Shown in pieces: positions 44,451 to 57,116 of a stretch of 64,000 nucleotides of DNA. This DNA comes from Siphonodentalium dalli (lineage: Eukaryota; Mollusca; Scaphopoda; Gadilida; Siphonodentaliidae), in contig CP136061.1 of assembly GCA_032622095.1 (NCBI GenBank), forward strand, positions 14,999,940 through 15,063,939. Direction: 5' to 3'. Position numbers and translations under genes: made by a program. Under the pieces are notes generated by a model. It made no database searches. It was not told the DNA's origin and saw only the letters and a list, made by a program, of their open reading frames with translations. Each line of letters starts with the position of its first letter. Positions within the stretch are counted from its first letter, which is position 1.

Positions 44451-45829
44451 ATCACATCCGGGTAATTGGACCTTTACACAACTTTCAATCAAATAATTAT
44501 TAGCGGATATTTTCGACCAATCAGCGACTGAGCCGGCCAATGGCTGCATTGGAAATTCTGCTGCCATCTTTCTTCACCCTAATTTTGATATCCATACATA
44601 AATGCAGTATTAAATTGGCTATATTCAAACAACTGTTTTGTTGTCAAGTCATAATATACTAAGATCTATATTTTCGCCATGATGTTATAAAATTATCTGT
44701 GATTATAACAATGTTTTTCATTTCATTGTTTTTTTCAAACTGTAACTGATGATGATATCGGTGATATTTTGACTTGTTTGAACAATAATACACCTTTGCT
44801 AAGATTATACAAACATACATTATGCTTTCCTCTACTACTGCAACATACACATATACTATTTTCAATTTATAATTTAAGCCCTAGCTTTGTCAGTTATTCG
44901 GTCCTTTGAATACGCCCAATATTACTTTCTGCACTATTAAGACCCAACATCAGTTACGGTCCATTAAATTTCCATCAGTTAGTGGTGTAATTGTGGTGAT
45001 TTTTAATTTCATCTTCGTACAAGTTTGGCCTTTTGCAAGATACTTCAGCATTAATGACACCGACGAGCGTCATATCGGTTGTTACGTCATATCGGTTGTT
45101 ACGTCATATCGGTTGTTACTTCACACGTAGTTAGCTTTAATAAAGATGCATTGCTTAATTCTTCATGTTTCCGTTCATAATTTGTCACCGTATTCTATGA
45201 CGAAATGCCTGCAAAAAATACCGTGCAAATGTATCAGTGTACGAACGTACCATCATGATATCTCAGACCGGGTAAAGGGAGGTCACTCGTCAGTTTCTTC
45301 GAGTATGTTAGACAGATAGAGTTGTCGCTCGTAGACTAACACATTGAGCTTGCTTGATTTCTGTCTTAATTTGGTGTTCATTCAGAACTGTAACGGAATG
45401 GTGTCTACCAAACGAAACCTCTAAAACAGTTGGTTATATAGCTGTTAATTTGGAAAGTAATGTGCTATTTAGTTCGCATAGTTTATGAAATACTCGAGAG
45501 AATGACAGAGCATTAGCATCAGTACATTGGAATTCTTGTGACGGAATTAACCGAAGTCACATCCCCATGTCAGGTGAACTAGATGTAGTAGTTTGAGGTC
45601 GTGGAATGGCATGAGAGCGCTTGGATCAGCATCATCACATTAGGTACACAGGATGGTTACGAGTGTATCACACACATAATTAATGTTATAGTACCCTGTC
45701 ACCCAGCTCGAGATATGAGCCCGCCATAATGGATGGCAATGCTGACATATTGATGCTATATAAAGAACATGTTGGTTGGATTTGTAATACTAAAATGTGC
45801 GTATGACCACTTTTTGTACTCCCTTTTGA
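44451..45829. other. Unassigned sequence
   Basis: No exon recognised. GTCATATCGGTTGTTAC recurs three times in tandem at 45068-45118. The frames (up to 74 codons) have no motif. Confidence 0.4.
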
Positions 45830-46330
45830 AAAAAGGTCGTCCTATGTAATCAGTCCGTCCGTCTAGACGTCCGCCGTCCGTCCGTCCGTTAACGTTTTTG
45901 GTTTCCGACCGATAACTCCTGATTGGATGGTTTGATCTGAACCTAATTTGGTATTTGTATTTCCCTGCTAAAGGTACAGACTCAGTTCGAATATGGGTTT
46001 CGTCCAATTATTTTTACATGAGTTACGGCCCTTTTTCAACATAGAATTTGACAGCCCTTTTTCGACTTAAATTTTTACCAATTTCACAATTTGGTTTCCG
46101 ACCGGTAACACTTGTTTTTATTTTTTTTTATTTCAACCTACCCTGATGTGTGTGTGTTTCCCAGCTAAAACTACATGCCAAGTTCGAATATGGGTTCTGT
46201 AGAAATATTTTCTCATGAGTTACGACCATTTTTTGACTCGATTTAGAAGTTGACCGCATTTTGGCATTGAAATTAGAGGTATATCAGATATTCTTTGTTT
46301 GCTCAAATTATTATTTTATTTTGCGGTGGT
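45830..46330. repeat. Dispersed repeat with CCGTCCGT tract and two diverged units
   Basis: GTCCGTCCGTCCGT-type simple sequence at about 45850-45890, then two tandem diverged units of about 180 bases sharing GGTTTCCGACCG-TAAC, AAGTTCGAATATGGGTT and CATGAGTTACG (45897-46090, 46090-46265). I cannot assign a superfamily. Confidence 0.5.
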
Positions 46331-46351
46331 ACAATTCCCAAAACTGTGAAC

Positions 46352-47155
46352 GTGGATAACTCTTGTGAAGGCAGCTGTCAGGGGAACGTTCACTTCCTCG
46401 TGGCAGACCAAAGTTTCGTCCGATCCATTATTGCGAATTCTGTGGAAAGTTCACCCTAATCCCCTATCAAACTGGACAGTCTGGAAACTTCTTCATGGAA
46501 ACGCTTACATGTCGAAATACCTCGAAAACTTAGTACTCCTTCTCAACAGGACAACTTATGCCAACAATTTAGTGTGTCATCTCTGCAGCAAAGTGTACTG
46601 GAACGAAATCGACCACGCCCTGTTCGTATGCTCTTCTCCAGCCGCTCTCATCATCAGAAACTCTTTTTGGGAAGGGATTATCTCTCGTTTCGGCATACCC
46701 GAATATTTTTACCTTTCGTCGTTAGCCAAAGATTATTGGTAGCAACCCTCCTCGGAAGTTCTCTTGAAACCCTAACAGAACACATATCCCACTGCCTCAA
46801 GGAACTAGTACTATATATTCTGCGAAGTTCCTGTACGTTCTCAGCAGAATGATCACGAATGGCGTACAGCAACCGTGTCACGTCCATTGTAATTATCTTC
46901 TCAACACCCACGCATGTTGTAACGACTAACTTTCATATCTATTGGACAAATCAGATTTTCCCGCAACATAAGCTGTAGTGAACATTCAAGTGCATATATG
47001 CTTCACTCTCGTGGTTTTCAACACCTCTCCATACTTGTACATAACGGCCCACCACACTGGCCAGGGGAGCCCACTTTAATCCAACTGTAATTATATGTCA
47101 TGTATATCGATCTCTCCTATACTTGGAGGTAATAAAGACATCTTTCTCTCTCTCA
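46352..47155 (+). mobile_element. LINE 3' end, 5'-truncated
   Basis: A 125-codon frame (46365-46742) encodes a reverse transcriptase C-terminus: ILWKVHPNPLSNWTVWKLLH, then VCHLCSKVYWNEIDHALFVC, a C-x2-C-x8-H-x4-C knuckle. Another frame carries on with a similar helical segment (LLGSSLETLTEHISHCLKEL), so one frameshift near 46720 is likely. The 3' UTR ends in GGTAATAAAGACATCTTTCT followed by CTCTCT, a LINE-type tail. The tail differs from the 12-kb LINE, so it is another family. Confidence 0.75.
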
Positions 47156-47974
47156 GCGGATTTTTAGACTGACATGCTACTTCTCCACAATTAAACCTCC
47201 CCACCCCCCGGGCTAACGATTTGCCTAGTTATCAGTGCTATTCCGTTCGACACGGTGTTTGCCGAAGAAAATCATAAGTATTTAACCACGAAGATCTTAA
47301 TATATGACACATACAACTCAGATTGTCCTTGGGTAGTAATTAATACACAATTTCCAGCAATTTAGGTCCACATGGGAGACGGTAATATACTTCATTTTAT
47401 TTTTGCTGAGCCATTATATTTGGCACAGATCCCATCAAGTATTACTCACTTTCGACAGAAAAGTTAGGTTTAACCAAATGTCTGCACACTGGCTTTATCG
47501 TACAATTTGTCACTAAGTTATGGCCATTATTTTGCACACACAGAACGCTCTATTTTATACATATTAAAACTTATATTGACCATATTAAACCCAAAATCAG
47601 ACCATGACAGCGCGAATGTCAGTAAATAAGCTTCGTCCACCTAATGGAGCTATGTTATAGCTATATTTGAAATATTTGAAATTGAAAAAAAGTAATAGTT
47701 GCAATTTCCAAAAACAATGACTTGCTAGCGCAGATGACAGAATTCAGAGGAGAGAAATCGGACTGTTTTCCGACACACCGCTTTAGCCTTCATTGAATAC
47801 GAAAATCATGTTACCTATCCCAATATTTCACTTTCCCAGATGTGTAAAATAACTAAACCATCAAATAGCAATGGCCACAGTAAACACCAGAAGATATCAC
47901 CCCCTAAATACTTTCTTTTATATTGTGCAGACCCTCTACAGCGCTCTAATTCGTGTACTTCTACACCAACGACG
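47156..47974. other. Unassigned sequence
   Basis: No exon or element end recognised; a short C-rich run CCCCACCCCCCGGG is at 47198-47211. Confidence 0.4.
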
Positions 47975-48935
47975 GTACGTCCCCGGGACTATCTACACAA
48001 ATATGAATGTACGTCCCGACACTATCTACAACACTATGAATGTGACTACGTCCCGACACTATCTACACGACTATGAATGTGGCTACGCCCCGCAACTATG
48101 ACTGTGACTACGTCCCAAGCACTATTTACACAACTATGAATGTGATTACGTCCCGGCACTATCCACACAACTACGAATGTGACTACGTCCCCGGCACTAT
48201 CTACATGTATACAACTATGAATGTTGGACGGTACGTCCCGGCACTATCCACACAACTATGAATGCACGACGTTACGTCCACGGCACTATCTACACAACTA
48301 TGAATGTGACTACATCTCCGGTACTATCTACACAACTATGAATGTGACTACATCCCCGGCACTATCTATACAACTATGAATGCACGACGGTACGTCCACG
48401 GCACTATCTACACAACTATGAATGTGACTACGTCCCGGCACTATCTACACAATTATAAATTAAACTATGTCCCTAGCACTATCTGCACAACTATGAATGT
48501 ACGCCCCGGTACTATCTACACAACTATGAATGTGACAACGTCCCTGCACTATCTGCACAACTATGAATGTGACTACGTCCCCGGCACTATATACATAACT
48601 ATGAAAGTACGTCCCCGACACTATCTACACAACTATTGATGTACGTCCCTGCACTATCTACAACAATATGAATGTGACTACGTCCCGATACTATCTACAC
48701 AACTATGAATGTGACTACATCCCCGGCACTATCTACACAACTATGAATTTGACTACATCCATGGCACTATCTACACAACTATGAATGTGACTACGTCTCC
48801 GGCACTATCTACACAACTATGAATGTGACTACATCCCCGGCACTATATACACAACTATAAATGTGACTACATCCCCGGCACTATATACAAACCTATGACT
48901 GTGGCTACATCCCCGGCACTATTTACACAACTATG
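47975..48935 (+). repeat. 38-bp minisatellite, left block
   Basis: The unit is about 37-38 bases: CTATCTACACAACTATGAAT followed by GTGACTACGTCCCCGGCA. About 25 imperfect copies, with GTACGTCC and GCACGACGGTACGTCC variants. It resumes at 50166. The frames across it are periodic artefacts. Confidence 0.9.
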
Positions 48936-48980
48936 ATGCTTAAGATATAGAAGTATACAATTGGAATGTTATGACATACT

Positions 48981-49265
48981 CAGGCCTGGAAATAAGGTGC
49001 CTGACATCTGCAGAATAAGGTACCCAAATATGTGAATTTAGTGATGCTACCCCGCATAACGGGCTATAGCCTCACTAAATTCACACTCTGTGAACTTCAT
49101 TCTGAAGCTAGTTCTCCATTATTGATCAATGTCTGAACAGAATCAGGTCCCCAGAGTGTGATTGTGGTGAGGCTAGACTGCTATGCGGGGTAGCATCACT
49201 AAACTCACCCTTTGGGGACCTCATTCTGCATATGTCAGGCACCGTATTTCCATTTTCCAGGCCTG
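48981..49265. mobile_element. hAT-like two-hairpin MITE, short copy
   Basis: Ends CAGGCCTGGAAATAAGGTGC and CCATTTTCCAGGCCTG are inverted repeats around GTGCCTGACATCTGCAGAAT/ATTCTGCATATGTCAGGCAC. Two hairpins of about 90 bases follow each other with a short spacer (AATTTAGTGATGCTACCCCG...). CAGGCCTG is a palindromic end of the kind seen in hAT elements. Flanks show no clear 8-bp match. Confidence 0.75.
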
Positions 49266-49723
49266 ATTGAACCATATCTTGCCCGTGTTTGTGAGTAATC
49301 CAAGTGATTGAGTTATCATTTATCACATGTGTAACTGACAATATAAATTTGAGGTAGTATCCAGTAGTATCAGGTAGTATTTCATTCATTGAGTAAACTA
49401 CCAAATATTATGAACTGTGAATTTCAATTAGGTCCACTAATGACGGAATATACTCTCAAGTATAATGTTTTCTGTCACACGCCTGCATATACAATCATTA
49501 TTATTTGTTTAAAAATAACACCCTGTGATGTATAAACGTCATTTACTTCTTAGCAACAATGCTGGATAAAGAACAAAACTGGAATATGGCCACTGTACTA
49601 ATAACACAGTAAATAATTTTCATTTTCCATCAAATTTATATTGTCCGTTTTAATACACAGCATTACATGTCTTTAATACCGGTATGTCTGGATAAGCGGT
49701 GGTTAAGAAAATAATATGCCAGC
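49266..49723. other. Unassigned spacer between two MITEs
   Basis: No repeat or exon recognised. Confidence 0.4.
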
Positions 49724-50144
49724 CATGTCTGAATATAGTGTGCCTGACATTTGCAGAATGAGGTCCACAAAAGGTGAATTTAATGACAATATTCTGCAAG
49801 GCGGGCTAGCATCACTGGATTCATCCTCAGTCTGATTAGGCCTCAACTGCCATGGGAAACCTAGGAAAATATTGAAGTTCTACAGTTGAAGTTCGTAATA
49901 CACACCCATTGAGCACCTCAATTATGCATTTTATCTTCTGAAAATTAGGGGGACATAGAAACTGCACAGAAGGGAAAAAGTCAAAAAGTAACTAAAACAC
50001 AATTTCAATTTGATACTTCCCAGACTATGATACCTAAGCAGAATTAGGTCCATGGATGGTGTATTTGGTGATGCTAGTCTGTCATACGGTGTAGCAACAC
50101 TAAATTCACCCTCTGCAAATGTCACACACACTAAATCCAGGCAG
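49724..50144. mobile_element. hAT-like two-hairpin MITE
   Basis: The start CATGTCTGAATATAGTGTGC and the end ACACTAAATCCAGGCAG are worn versions of the family ends. GACATTTGCAGAATGAGGTC, a central spacer (CACCCATTGAGCACCTCAAT, TTTTATCTTCTG) and the second hairpin match the copy at 27685. Hairpins are partly decayed. Confidence 0.7.
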
Positions 50145-50165
50145 TTGCTGGCAGTGTTATTTACA

Positions 50166-50512
50166 CAAGCTATTAGATGACTACATCCCCAGCACTGTCT
50201 ACACAACAACGAATGTGACTACGTCCCGGCACTATCTACACAACTATGAATGTGACGGCACTATCTGCACAACTATGAAAATGTGACTACGTCCCGGAAC
50301 TATCTACACAACTATGATTATGAATACCTCCCCAGCAGTATCTACACAACTATGAACGTGACTACGTCCCCGGCACTATCTACATAACTGTGAATGTGAC
50401 TACGTCCCGGCACTATCTACACAACTAAGAATGTGACTACGTCCCGGCACTATCTACACAACTAAGAATGTGACTACGTCCCGGCACTATCTACACAACT
50501 AAGAATGTGACG
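50166..50512 (+). repeat. 38-bp minisatellite, right block
   Basis: The same unit as 47975-48935, about nine copies; the last three (CACAACTAAGAATGTGACTA) are nearly identical. The two MITEs and a spacer, about 1.2 kb, separate it from the left block. Confidence 0.88.
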
Positions 50513-51040
50513 TTCTGCTACAAGAAGCGACTAATCAACTAACACAACAGAGTTGCGACTAACACTTTATTTTGGAGTTTGTAATTAAATGTACTTACAC
50601 CAAAATGGCAAGCATGTATAAGTCATGACATGTTTTTGGCTAGAGGGTATACGTTGGGGTTGTCCACCTTGAAATTCCCAACTGCACCCCTTGAACTAGA
50701 CTAAACTCCTCTGTTCTCGCAAAACTGTCTGCCTCTGGCGGGGAGCTATATAGGTCAGATAATTTGATCCAACAGAGTGGGTAGAACTGTTAGAAATTCA
50801 TTATAGACTAGCTACTTGCCCTTATAAATAACAAAACGCATAAATGATTGTATGATGTTTATATAAATAGGAGAATGTTGCACATCGACTGATTTGAGTT
50901 GGCCTCTTGTCAGCCAATTACGGCATTAATGCTTTAGCCCCACCGATCTACTGTGCCACAAAAGTGGTCGCGAAAATTCAAAACAGCAGTGTCGTATTAG
51001 ATAATAATTGGTGTCCGGCTTTGGTTCGTTATATAGAGAG
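50513..51040. other. Unassigned sequence
   Basis: No exon or element recognised. Confidence 0.4.
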
Positions 51041-51150
51041 TAATCAATTGGTTTCGATGATTACGTGACATAATTCACGAGGGGAGCCGGGCCAATAGGA
51101 CAGGCTACCCGAGTGAATTATGTCACGTAATCATTGAAACCAATTGATTA
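51041..51150. mobile_element. Foldback hairpin, arms about 40 bp
   Basis: TAATCAATTGGTTTCGATGA and TCATTGAAACCAATTGATTA are inverted, continuing through TTACGTGACATAATTCAC/GTGAATTATGTCACGTAA. The loop of about 30 bases is GC-rich (GGGGAGCCGGGCC). Confidence 0.75.
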
Positions 51151-52794
51151 TTCTGTTTATTACACACTTTCAACCACTAAAAGTTGCTAATTCTAAAGAG
51201 AAGATGTGACAAAATAAGCCCAGATCAGCTGATTCTCCAATTTTGAACCCAAACTACAGTTGAGCGTGCAGTTACGCGGATGGACACATAATTTAAATAA
51301 TTGTGACGTAACGATACCGATTGACCTCATTATTTTCGGAAATTTTCTGTCAAAATTGTGTTTATTCTGACAAAACAAGCATGGCACTTGGAACTGGATA
51401 TTGTGAAGATTCTGATGGTGTGTACATAATGTTGGTTCATACAGGAAATGTTTGGAAATCGTGCTAAATGTAGAAAACTAAGTTTCGAAGTGACGATATT
51501 TTAATCATCGACGTAAACAAACACTCGAAGAGCAACATGTGGAAATTCAGCTCGGAACTGGATAAATTTATTGTTCACATGGAATTTTTCATAGTTCATT
51601 TGACTGGAATATGACATAGTTCGGATCATCGTAGGCGATAATAGGTAATATTCTTCTTCATTTTACCGGTTTATTAACTGCTTCTGCATCATCGTTGGCA
51701 GTTCGTTTCTGTTCAACTTCAACCATGTTTGAGCCGTAGAAAGTGAAAATAGTTCCGGCTCAGATCAGAACTGTAAAAAATCGCGTGCTCTCACCGGTGA
51801 CGTAATTCACAGGTGTGACATTATCACTTTTAATTCACCAAGAAATCCTTATAAATCACGACTAAGTGTGTAATAAAAAAGGATTAATTTCCCATTAACG
51901 ACTTTTTGGATAATTAAACAATGAGAACAATTTCAATTTATGTGTGGTGTGAACTTTCCAAACAATTCAACTGTTCGAAATGTTGACCAAAGATAGGGGG
52001 TAGACACCGCCAAATACCCATGTCGTCACATCCCTGCGTCGAGGGTATACAGAACAGAAACCATTGCGAAGAAACAGGGAGAATTATATTTTGTTAGCAC
52101 TCTCCGTCAAGGCCGTTTCAATTCAGATATTTTGAGGAATAAACAGCTGATAAAATTATGTTGTTGTTGTAATTGTGGTCCGGAAGAGATATGGTCGCCG
52201 TGATCAGTCATCATTGAAATATCACCCTATAGCGTTCCGACATAAAGTATTCACTCGACGGCTTTCATTTTAACGTGATTAAAGTGGTACCCAATTACCA
52301 CAGATTATCATAGATATTTCAGAAAAAGTTATATCTCTAATCTAACTAAGTAGCTGATCTAACAGAGCTGATCATGTGTACAAGTTCTCTCCTATATCAA
52401 ATTGCATTGTGTATTAAGTGTAATAAATCCCGACCGCTTTAAAACAAAAACAAAAATAGATTCCCTCATTGTTCGGGGTATATATACATTCTCTCAGAAA
52501 TTCATATGAAATCACTACCAGGGTATTTATATAATTTCGCCCGAACTCAGACACAAATCCGTTCAGATTGTTCACTGAATCCCGTCCACATTCCTGATAT
52601 CTCAAAGTAAATCCCGGATAAATCACGATGAAGATGCTGGAATAGTTCATTCAAAATCCCACGTTACATATACCTGGGAAATTCGGATGAAATCCCAGTG
52701 GATTCTCTTAATAATCACAACAACCGAAGCGTCTAAAATAATATAATGAGTATACGAAGGAATACATCAAACAAATATCATCATAATAAGGGAA
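51151..52794. other. Unassigned sequence
   Basis: No exon, array or element end that I can support in 1.6 kb. Frames up to 78 codons have no motif. Confidence 0.4.
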
Positions 52795-54018
52795 ATGTAT
52801 AAACATAATTATGGAGATGTATATATACACGCAATAAGAGAGATGTATAAACATACTTATGGGGAAGTATACAGAAATCAAACAAAAGTAGTGACCGCTA
52901 TTACGAAGCTAGACATTATACAGTTATCGCAATGTTTCGAGGTTGACACGAGGAATTGTCAACCCCAGGAAGTCAATATGTTGTGATGTTGAACGTTGAA
53001 TATGTTGTGACGTTGAACGTCGCTGGGAAAATCCTATCTATTTTCAGGTCTGATAATAAGTTTTGTTATCCTTCATCCCAATTTCCTCTCTTCTGATTGG
53101 CTGAGAGTGCGTCACATGGCGGGCCGTAAATCACCATATTACCCTCGAGGGTAACATTGTCTCAGTTATTGACCGCTCAGCTGTTACCAGTAAACACATA
53201 CCTATGAAGAACTCAACGCGCAGAGATTCTCTGACAGCTCTCTAACAATTTCGAAAAACACTGTTTTTATAAACCCCACTATTTCATAACAACCGCGAAC
53301 TGTGGTGTTTGCTAATTTGCCTAATTGTGTGTTTTTTTTATTTGCAATTAAATCATGCTATGTATAAATGGTGTTATCACAGACACAAATCCGTTATAAG
53401 GTGTAATGTTCCTATTGGACCTTTTTATATCAATAATAATGACCGTGGGACAAATAGATTAACCTCATTATGCAGTTGGTATGTGCTGCAGACAATTGCA
53501 CATACGATGTACATACGTTACAACTACGTTTATGTACTAGATCAAATAGCCACTCTTTGCTGTTTATCAATTGACTATTTCTTTTCTTCAATACATTCCT
53601 CAGACTTCAGAGAATACCCGTATGTCGCGTAACGATCTGTGACATATGTCAATTTCTTTTTGCACAACTACAACGTGTTAGTTTCACATTTTAGCATTCT
53701 GGAAATTAACACGTCTGTCGGCGTCTTCACGCTCATTTGAAACGAAACCGAACATTTCGCTGCATGGCTACTCAACTTCGAAATTGCTTTACTCCTCTTT
53801 CCGTGAACCGAATTCCACCATGCAACCAGCAAACTGACCGGATAATAGCTGCGCAAACGACGGGTCTGTTAATTGATCCAGATTATGAATGTTTTATTTT
53901 CTAAATAGCGATGATTCCAACATAAAATTAACTTTTCGAACTGGATTAAAGAATATATGCGCGCATTTATGCCTGCTATTAAGGAGGTTCGTGTGTACTC
54001 CTTTGTCGGATAACAAAA

Positions 54019-54170
54019 CAGTTATCACCCTTGTTTTCGTGAGACACGGGGATTTGTCGCCGCTCTCGACCTGGAATGTCACCCGAGGGCCTGGCGGCCC
54101 TCGGGTGACATTCCAGGTCTCGAGCGGGCGACAAATCCCCGTGTCTCACTCAATCGCGGGCGATAACTGT
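54019..54170. mobile_element. Foldback MITE, arms about 75 bp
   Basis: ACAGTTATC at the left and GATAACTGT at the right bound an almost perfect palindrome: GTGAGACACGGGGATTTGTC with GACAAATCCCCGTGTCTCAC, then CCTGGAATGTCACCCGAGGG with its complement. The centre is GGGCCTGGCGGCCC. TA follows the right end. One of the most regular hairpins in the window, so probably young or conserved. Confidence 0.85.
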
Positions 54171-54488
54171 ATAATGTTAACCCCTGAAGTATCTGACGTC
54201 ACTCAGAACCGTTAATAACCTCTTGTTTGATTAATGAGGTGAACATCATTAGATATCTCGTTATGTTTTAACATCGGAATGGGAAAGAAACTTATGATCA
54301 TATAATAATATACAGTTATCGCATTGTTTCTTGGTTGACACGGGGAATTGTCAACCCGAGGAAGTCAATATTCACCAAGGCCGTGGGGTTAACATAACTT
54401 ATTATCAGACCTGAAAATAGATAGGATTTTCCAAGCGACGTTCAACGTCACAACGTCTTGTCCAATCAAAGCGCGTTTCATATAATAA

Positions 54489-54633
54489 AACAGTTATCGC
54501 ATTGTTTCTTGGTTGACATGAGGAATTGTCAGCCCTTGGAAGTCAATATTCACCTCGGCCTACGGCCTTGGTGAATATTGACTTCCTCGGGTTGACAATT
54601 CCTCGTGTCAACCTCGAAACATTGCGATAACAG
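54489..54633. mobile_element. Foldback MITE, CAGTTATCGC family
   Basis: Starts CAGTTATCGCATTGTTTC, ends CATTGCGATAACAG, with TA following. The inner pairing runs GAAGTCAATATTCACC... GGTGAATATTGACTTC around the centre CGGCCTACGGCCTTGG. Half copies begin at 52920 and 54311. TA next to the ends suggests a Tc1/mariner-type mechanism. Confidence 0.78.
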
Positions 54634-54734
54634 TATAATGTCTAGCTTCGTAATAGCGGTCACTACTTTTGTTTGATTTCTGTATACATCTCCATAAGTA
54701 TGTTTATACATCTCTCTTATTGCGTGTTTTATGG

Positions 54735-55105
54735 AATCCATATACAGAATGAGCAATGGTGATGCCACAGTGTCCTGGGCCCACAAACAAGGTACCCTGC
54801 GTTGCTCACCGGAAGCTTACATGTATATTATGCTAATGATGAACAGACAGTCTGCCGTAGGAGCAGTTTTAGCCAGTCAAAAATAAAAATAGTGTAAATA
54901 AAATTGTAGAGAATCCTGAATCTCATGCATTGCTTACACCATGCATGGTGTACACTTACAAAGCCCAACATTTACAACTCTAAATTCCACAACAGTCGTC
55001 GTCAGGTTATTTTGTTTATATAATCATCGGAGGTGCCCTTGTTATCAGCGGGAGGTATCGGATTCCACCGAGATCGCAGCGGGCGCATAAATTCCTATAT
55101 TTTCC
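54735..55105 (-). repeat. Dispersed repeat, partner of 16313-16667
   Basis: Carries the same words as the 16-kb copy in inverted order (CCACAGTGTCCTGGGCCCAC, TTGCTCACCGGAAGCTTA, TAGGAGCAGTTTTAGCCAGT, ATCGGAGGTGCCCTTGTTAT). It begins within the end of the composite repeat on the left. Confidence 0.7.
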
Positions 55106-56958
55106 AGATTTCCGCGTTATCATATATATGTATTTTGTCACATTAAATATCGGCATACACAAACTAATGGCATCCAGGTGAGACATATTAAGATCTCTCG
55201 CGGAAAACAGACGCAAACAGACGGACGGGCGGACTGACTAAATGGCAGACATTGAATGTCGGCCACAAAACGTTATCCCACATTATCAGAAATATGTATT
55301 AGCGTCTTTTATGCGTGCATGGAGTTGGAGTGTTGGAGTCCGCAATATTTATAACAAATAACGTTATTTAATTATATGCATACGTGCCTGTTTACCTGTT
55401 TGCGTATTTAGATATCTCGTTATGTTTTAACATAGGAATTGGGAAAGAAACTTATGATCATATAATAATAAACATTAACACTGTTATTTTATAATTATAT
55501 TATGACCGTAAATCGTCCATTAACGGCCCCCTATTTTCGATTCAATTATGTTCGAGCTTGGAGCACGTACTAATGAAACTGTTATAGTCTCGGGTCAGTT
55601 GGTCAATGCAAGGGATAGGTCATGCCATGAATCTCTACTCTGGCTAACGCCCGCAGAGATCATATTCCCAACCTGGGAACTTTGTGATGTTGTGACAGGG
55701 AAGTTTATAACATTGAACAAGAAGTGCAGGTGATATATCTATTAGGTATTGCCTGTCCCCTAATAATGTACTTCACTGCAGGTGAAGGTCCATACTCGAA
55801 ATTGTACGATTTAAGTAACGGTGTAAGTGATTTGGCTATGCGTCGCTTACAATAATGAAATTTCTCCCGGTAATTAATTCTGCGATATCAGCTCACAAAA
55901 GTCGCAAAAAAAGCATGAAATCTTGAGCTGGGACCACCACCTGCTGTGAAGTAGGTTATTGGGGAACAAGTATTAACAAAGAAATATTCTTCCGTCCTTG
56001 TTTGTTAAATGTTATATACAGTTGTGATTAAAATCACACTCAATCTCTCCACGTACTGAGTCAGACGAAATCCGATATCTGCCACGTTACCGTCGCTATA
56101 AATAACTTCCACGTGCAAACCATGCAGCATGACGCGTTTCTCTAAAATAGCTTTGATTGGCATAATGTAAATTCAGTTTCGTTTCCGCGACTTTCGTTTT
56201 CAAAAAAAGAAACTCTGAATTTGTAAACACTGTCTGTAATTAGCCATGCGGTGGAAAAGTTCTCACGCTATATAGCTGTGGGGCGGGATTTACGGAATTT
56301 ACTAAAGGAATTGCCCTATAGTCTCGATTACTGGTAGATGTTGCGATTGGCTGGCACTGAGGTAATGCATGATTGTAGTAATGGGAAACCCACTTAGTTC
56401 CGTCAGACTCAGTACATAACTATTCCCTGTCAGAACGGGTCAGAACATCAGAATGTTCCCAGGTGTTGTACTGGTGGAATACGATATCTATACGTGCACC
56501 ACTTGCCACTAGATGACGTACGCAGGACAAGTCTAACAGTTGATAAACTTGACATCTTATTGTTCCGTTTCCTTCTCTTTCATGATATGCATAGCCGTCG
56601 CATGTGTGTCGATGGATGGTCTGGTGCACATTGTTCCCTTTATTTCTCAGTCATGTTGTCGCCAGTTGTGCTGGAATGGGTGTCGGTCTTGTCAAGGCGG
56701 CACAACCGACAGAATAATAATGTAATTGTTGATTTCTTTCTCACCCTTGACGACGACGTGGCGACAGTTGTAAATTTGGACCTACGGATTAAACAAAATA
56801 TAACCAGGTTTAAAAAAAACATATGACACGATACATGTTGTTCACGTCCCATGTAAAATAGCTGAGAGTAAAGCATTCTTTCAATTTAAATCATCGGTAC
56901 AGTACCGTAGTCACCTATCTAGAGGGTAATTTTTCAACTGTTAAAAATGGCATGTGGT
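55106..56958. other. Unassigned sequence
   Basis: 55409-55470 (AGATATCTCGTTATGTTTTA, GGGAAAGAAACTTATGATCA) duplicates 54249-54309. Frames at 55548-55733 (61 codons) and 56494-56826 (110 codons) have no recognisable motif or splice context, so I call no gene. Confidence 0.4.
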
Positions 56959-57116
56959 TAAGAAATGAATGTAGTGGGTGTGTGTTATTGGGGTATACGG
57001 CGCTGTGGTCGTTGGTGTACATTGTGTAAACCGCGAAGTGGTTTACACTAAATGTGCATCCAACGACCACATCGCCGTATTCCCCAATAACACACACCCA
57101 CTACATTCATTTCTTA
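56959..57116. mobile_element. Foldback hairpin, arms about 70 bp
   Basis: TAAGAAATGAATGTAGTGGG pairs with CCCACTACATTCATTTCTTA; pairing continues through TGTGTTATTGGGG and ACGGCGCTGTGGTCGTTGG to the centre GTAAACCGCGAAGTGGTTTAC. TA lies at both edges. Confidence 0.8.

Larger units (their letters stand above)
52795..54745. repeat. Composite inverted repeat of about 2 kb
   Basis: 52822-52975 is the inverse of 54560-54740: ACGCAATAAGAGAGATGTAT, CAAACAAAAGTAGTGACCGC, TATTACGAAGCTAGACATTA, CAGTTATCGCAATGTTTCGA. Next inward, 52998-53060 (GAACGTCGCTGGGAAAATCC, TATCTATTTTCAGGTCTGAT) is the inverse of 54386-54455. The centre is about 1.3 kb with no coding motif. The structure contains at least four CAGTTATCGC starts, so it may be a pile of nested foldback MITEs. 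Confidence 0.7.

Noticed and set aside
47840-48639. Several frames of 60-90 codons rich in Thr, Tyr and Asn
   Set aside because: Frames across the 38-bp array.
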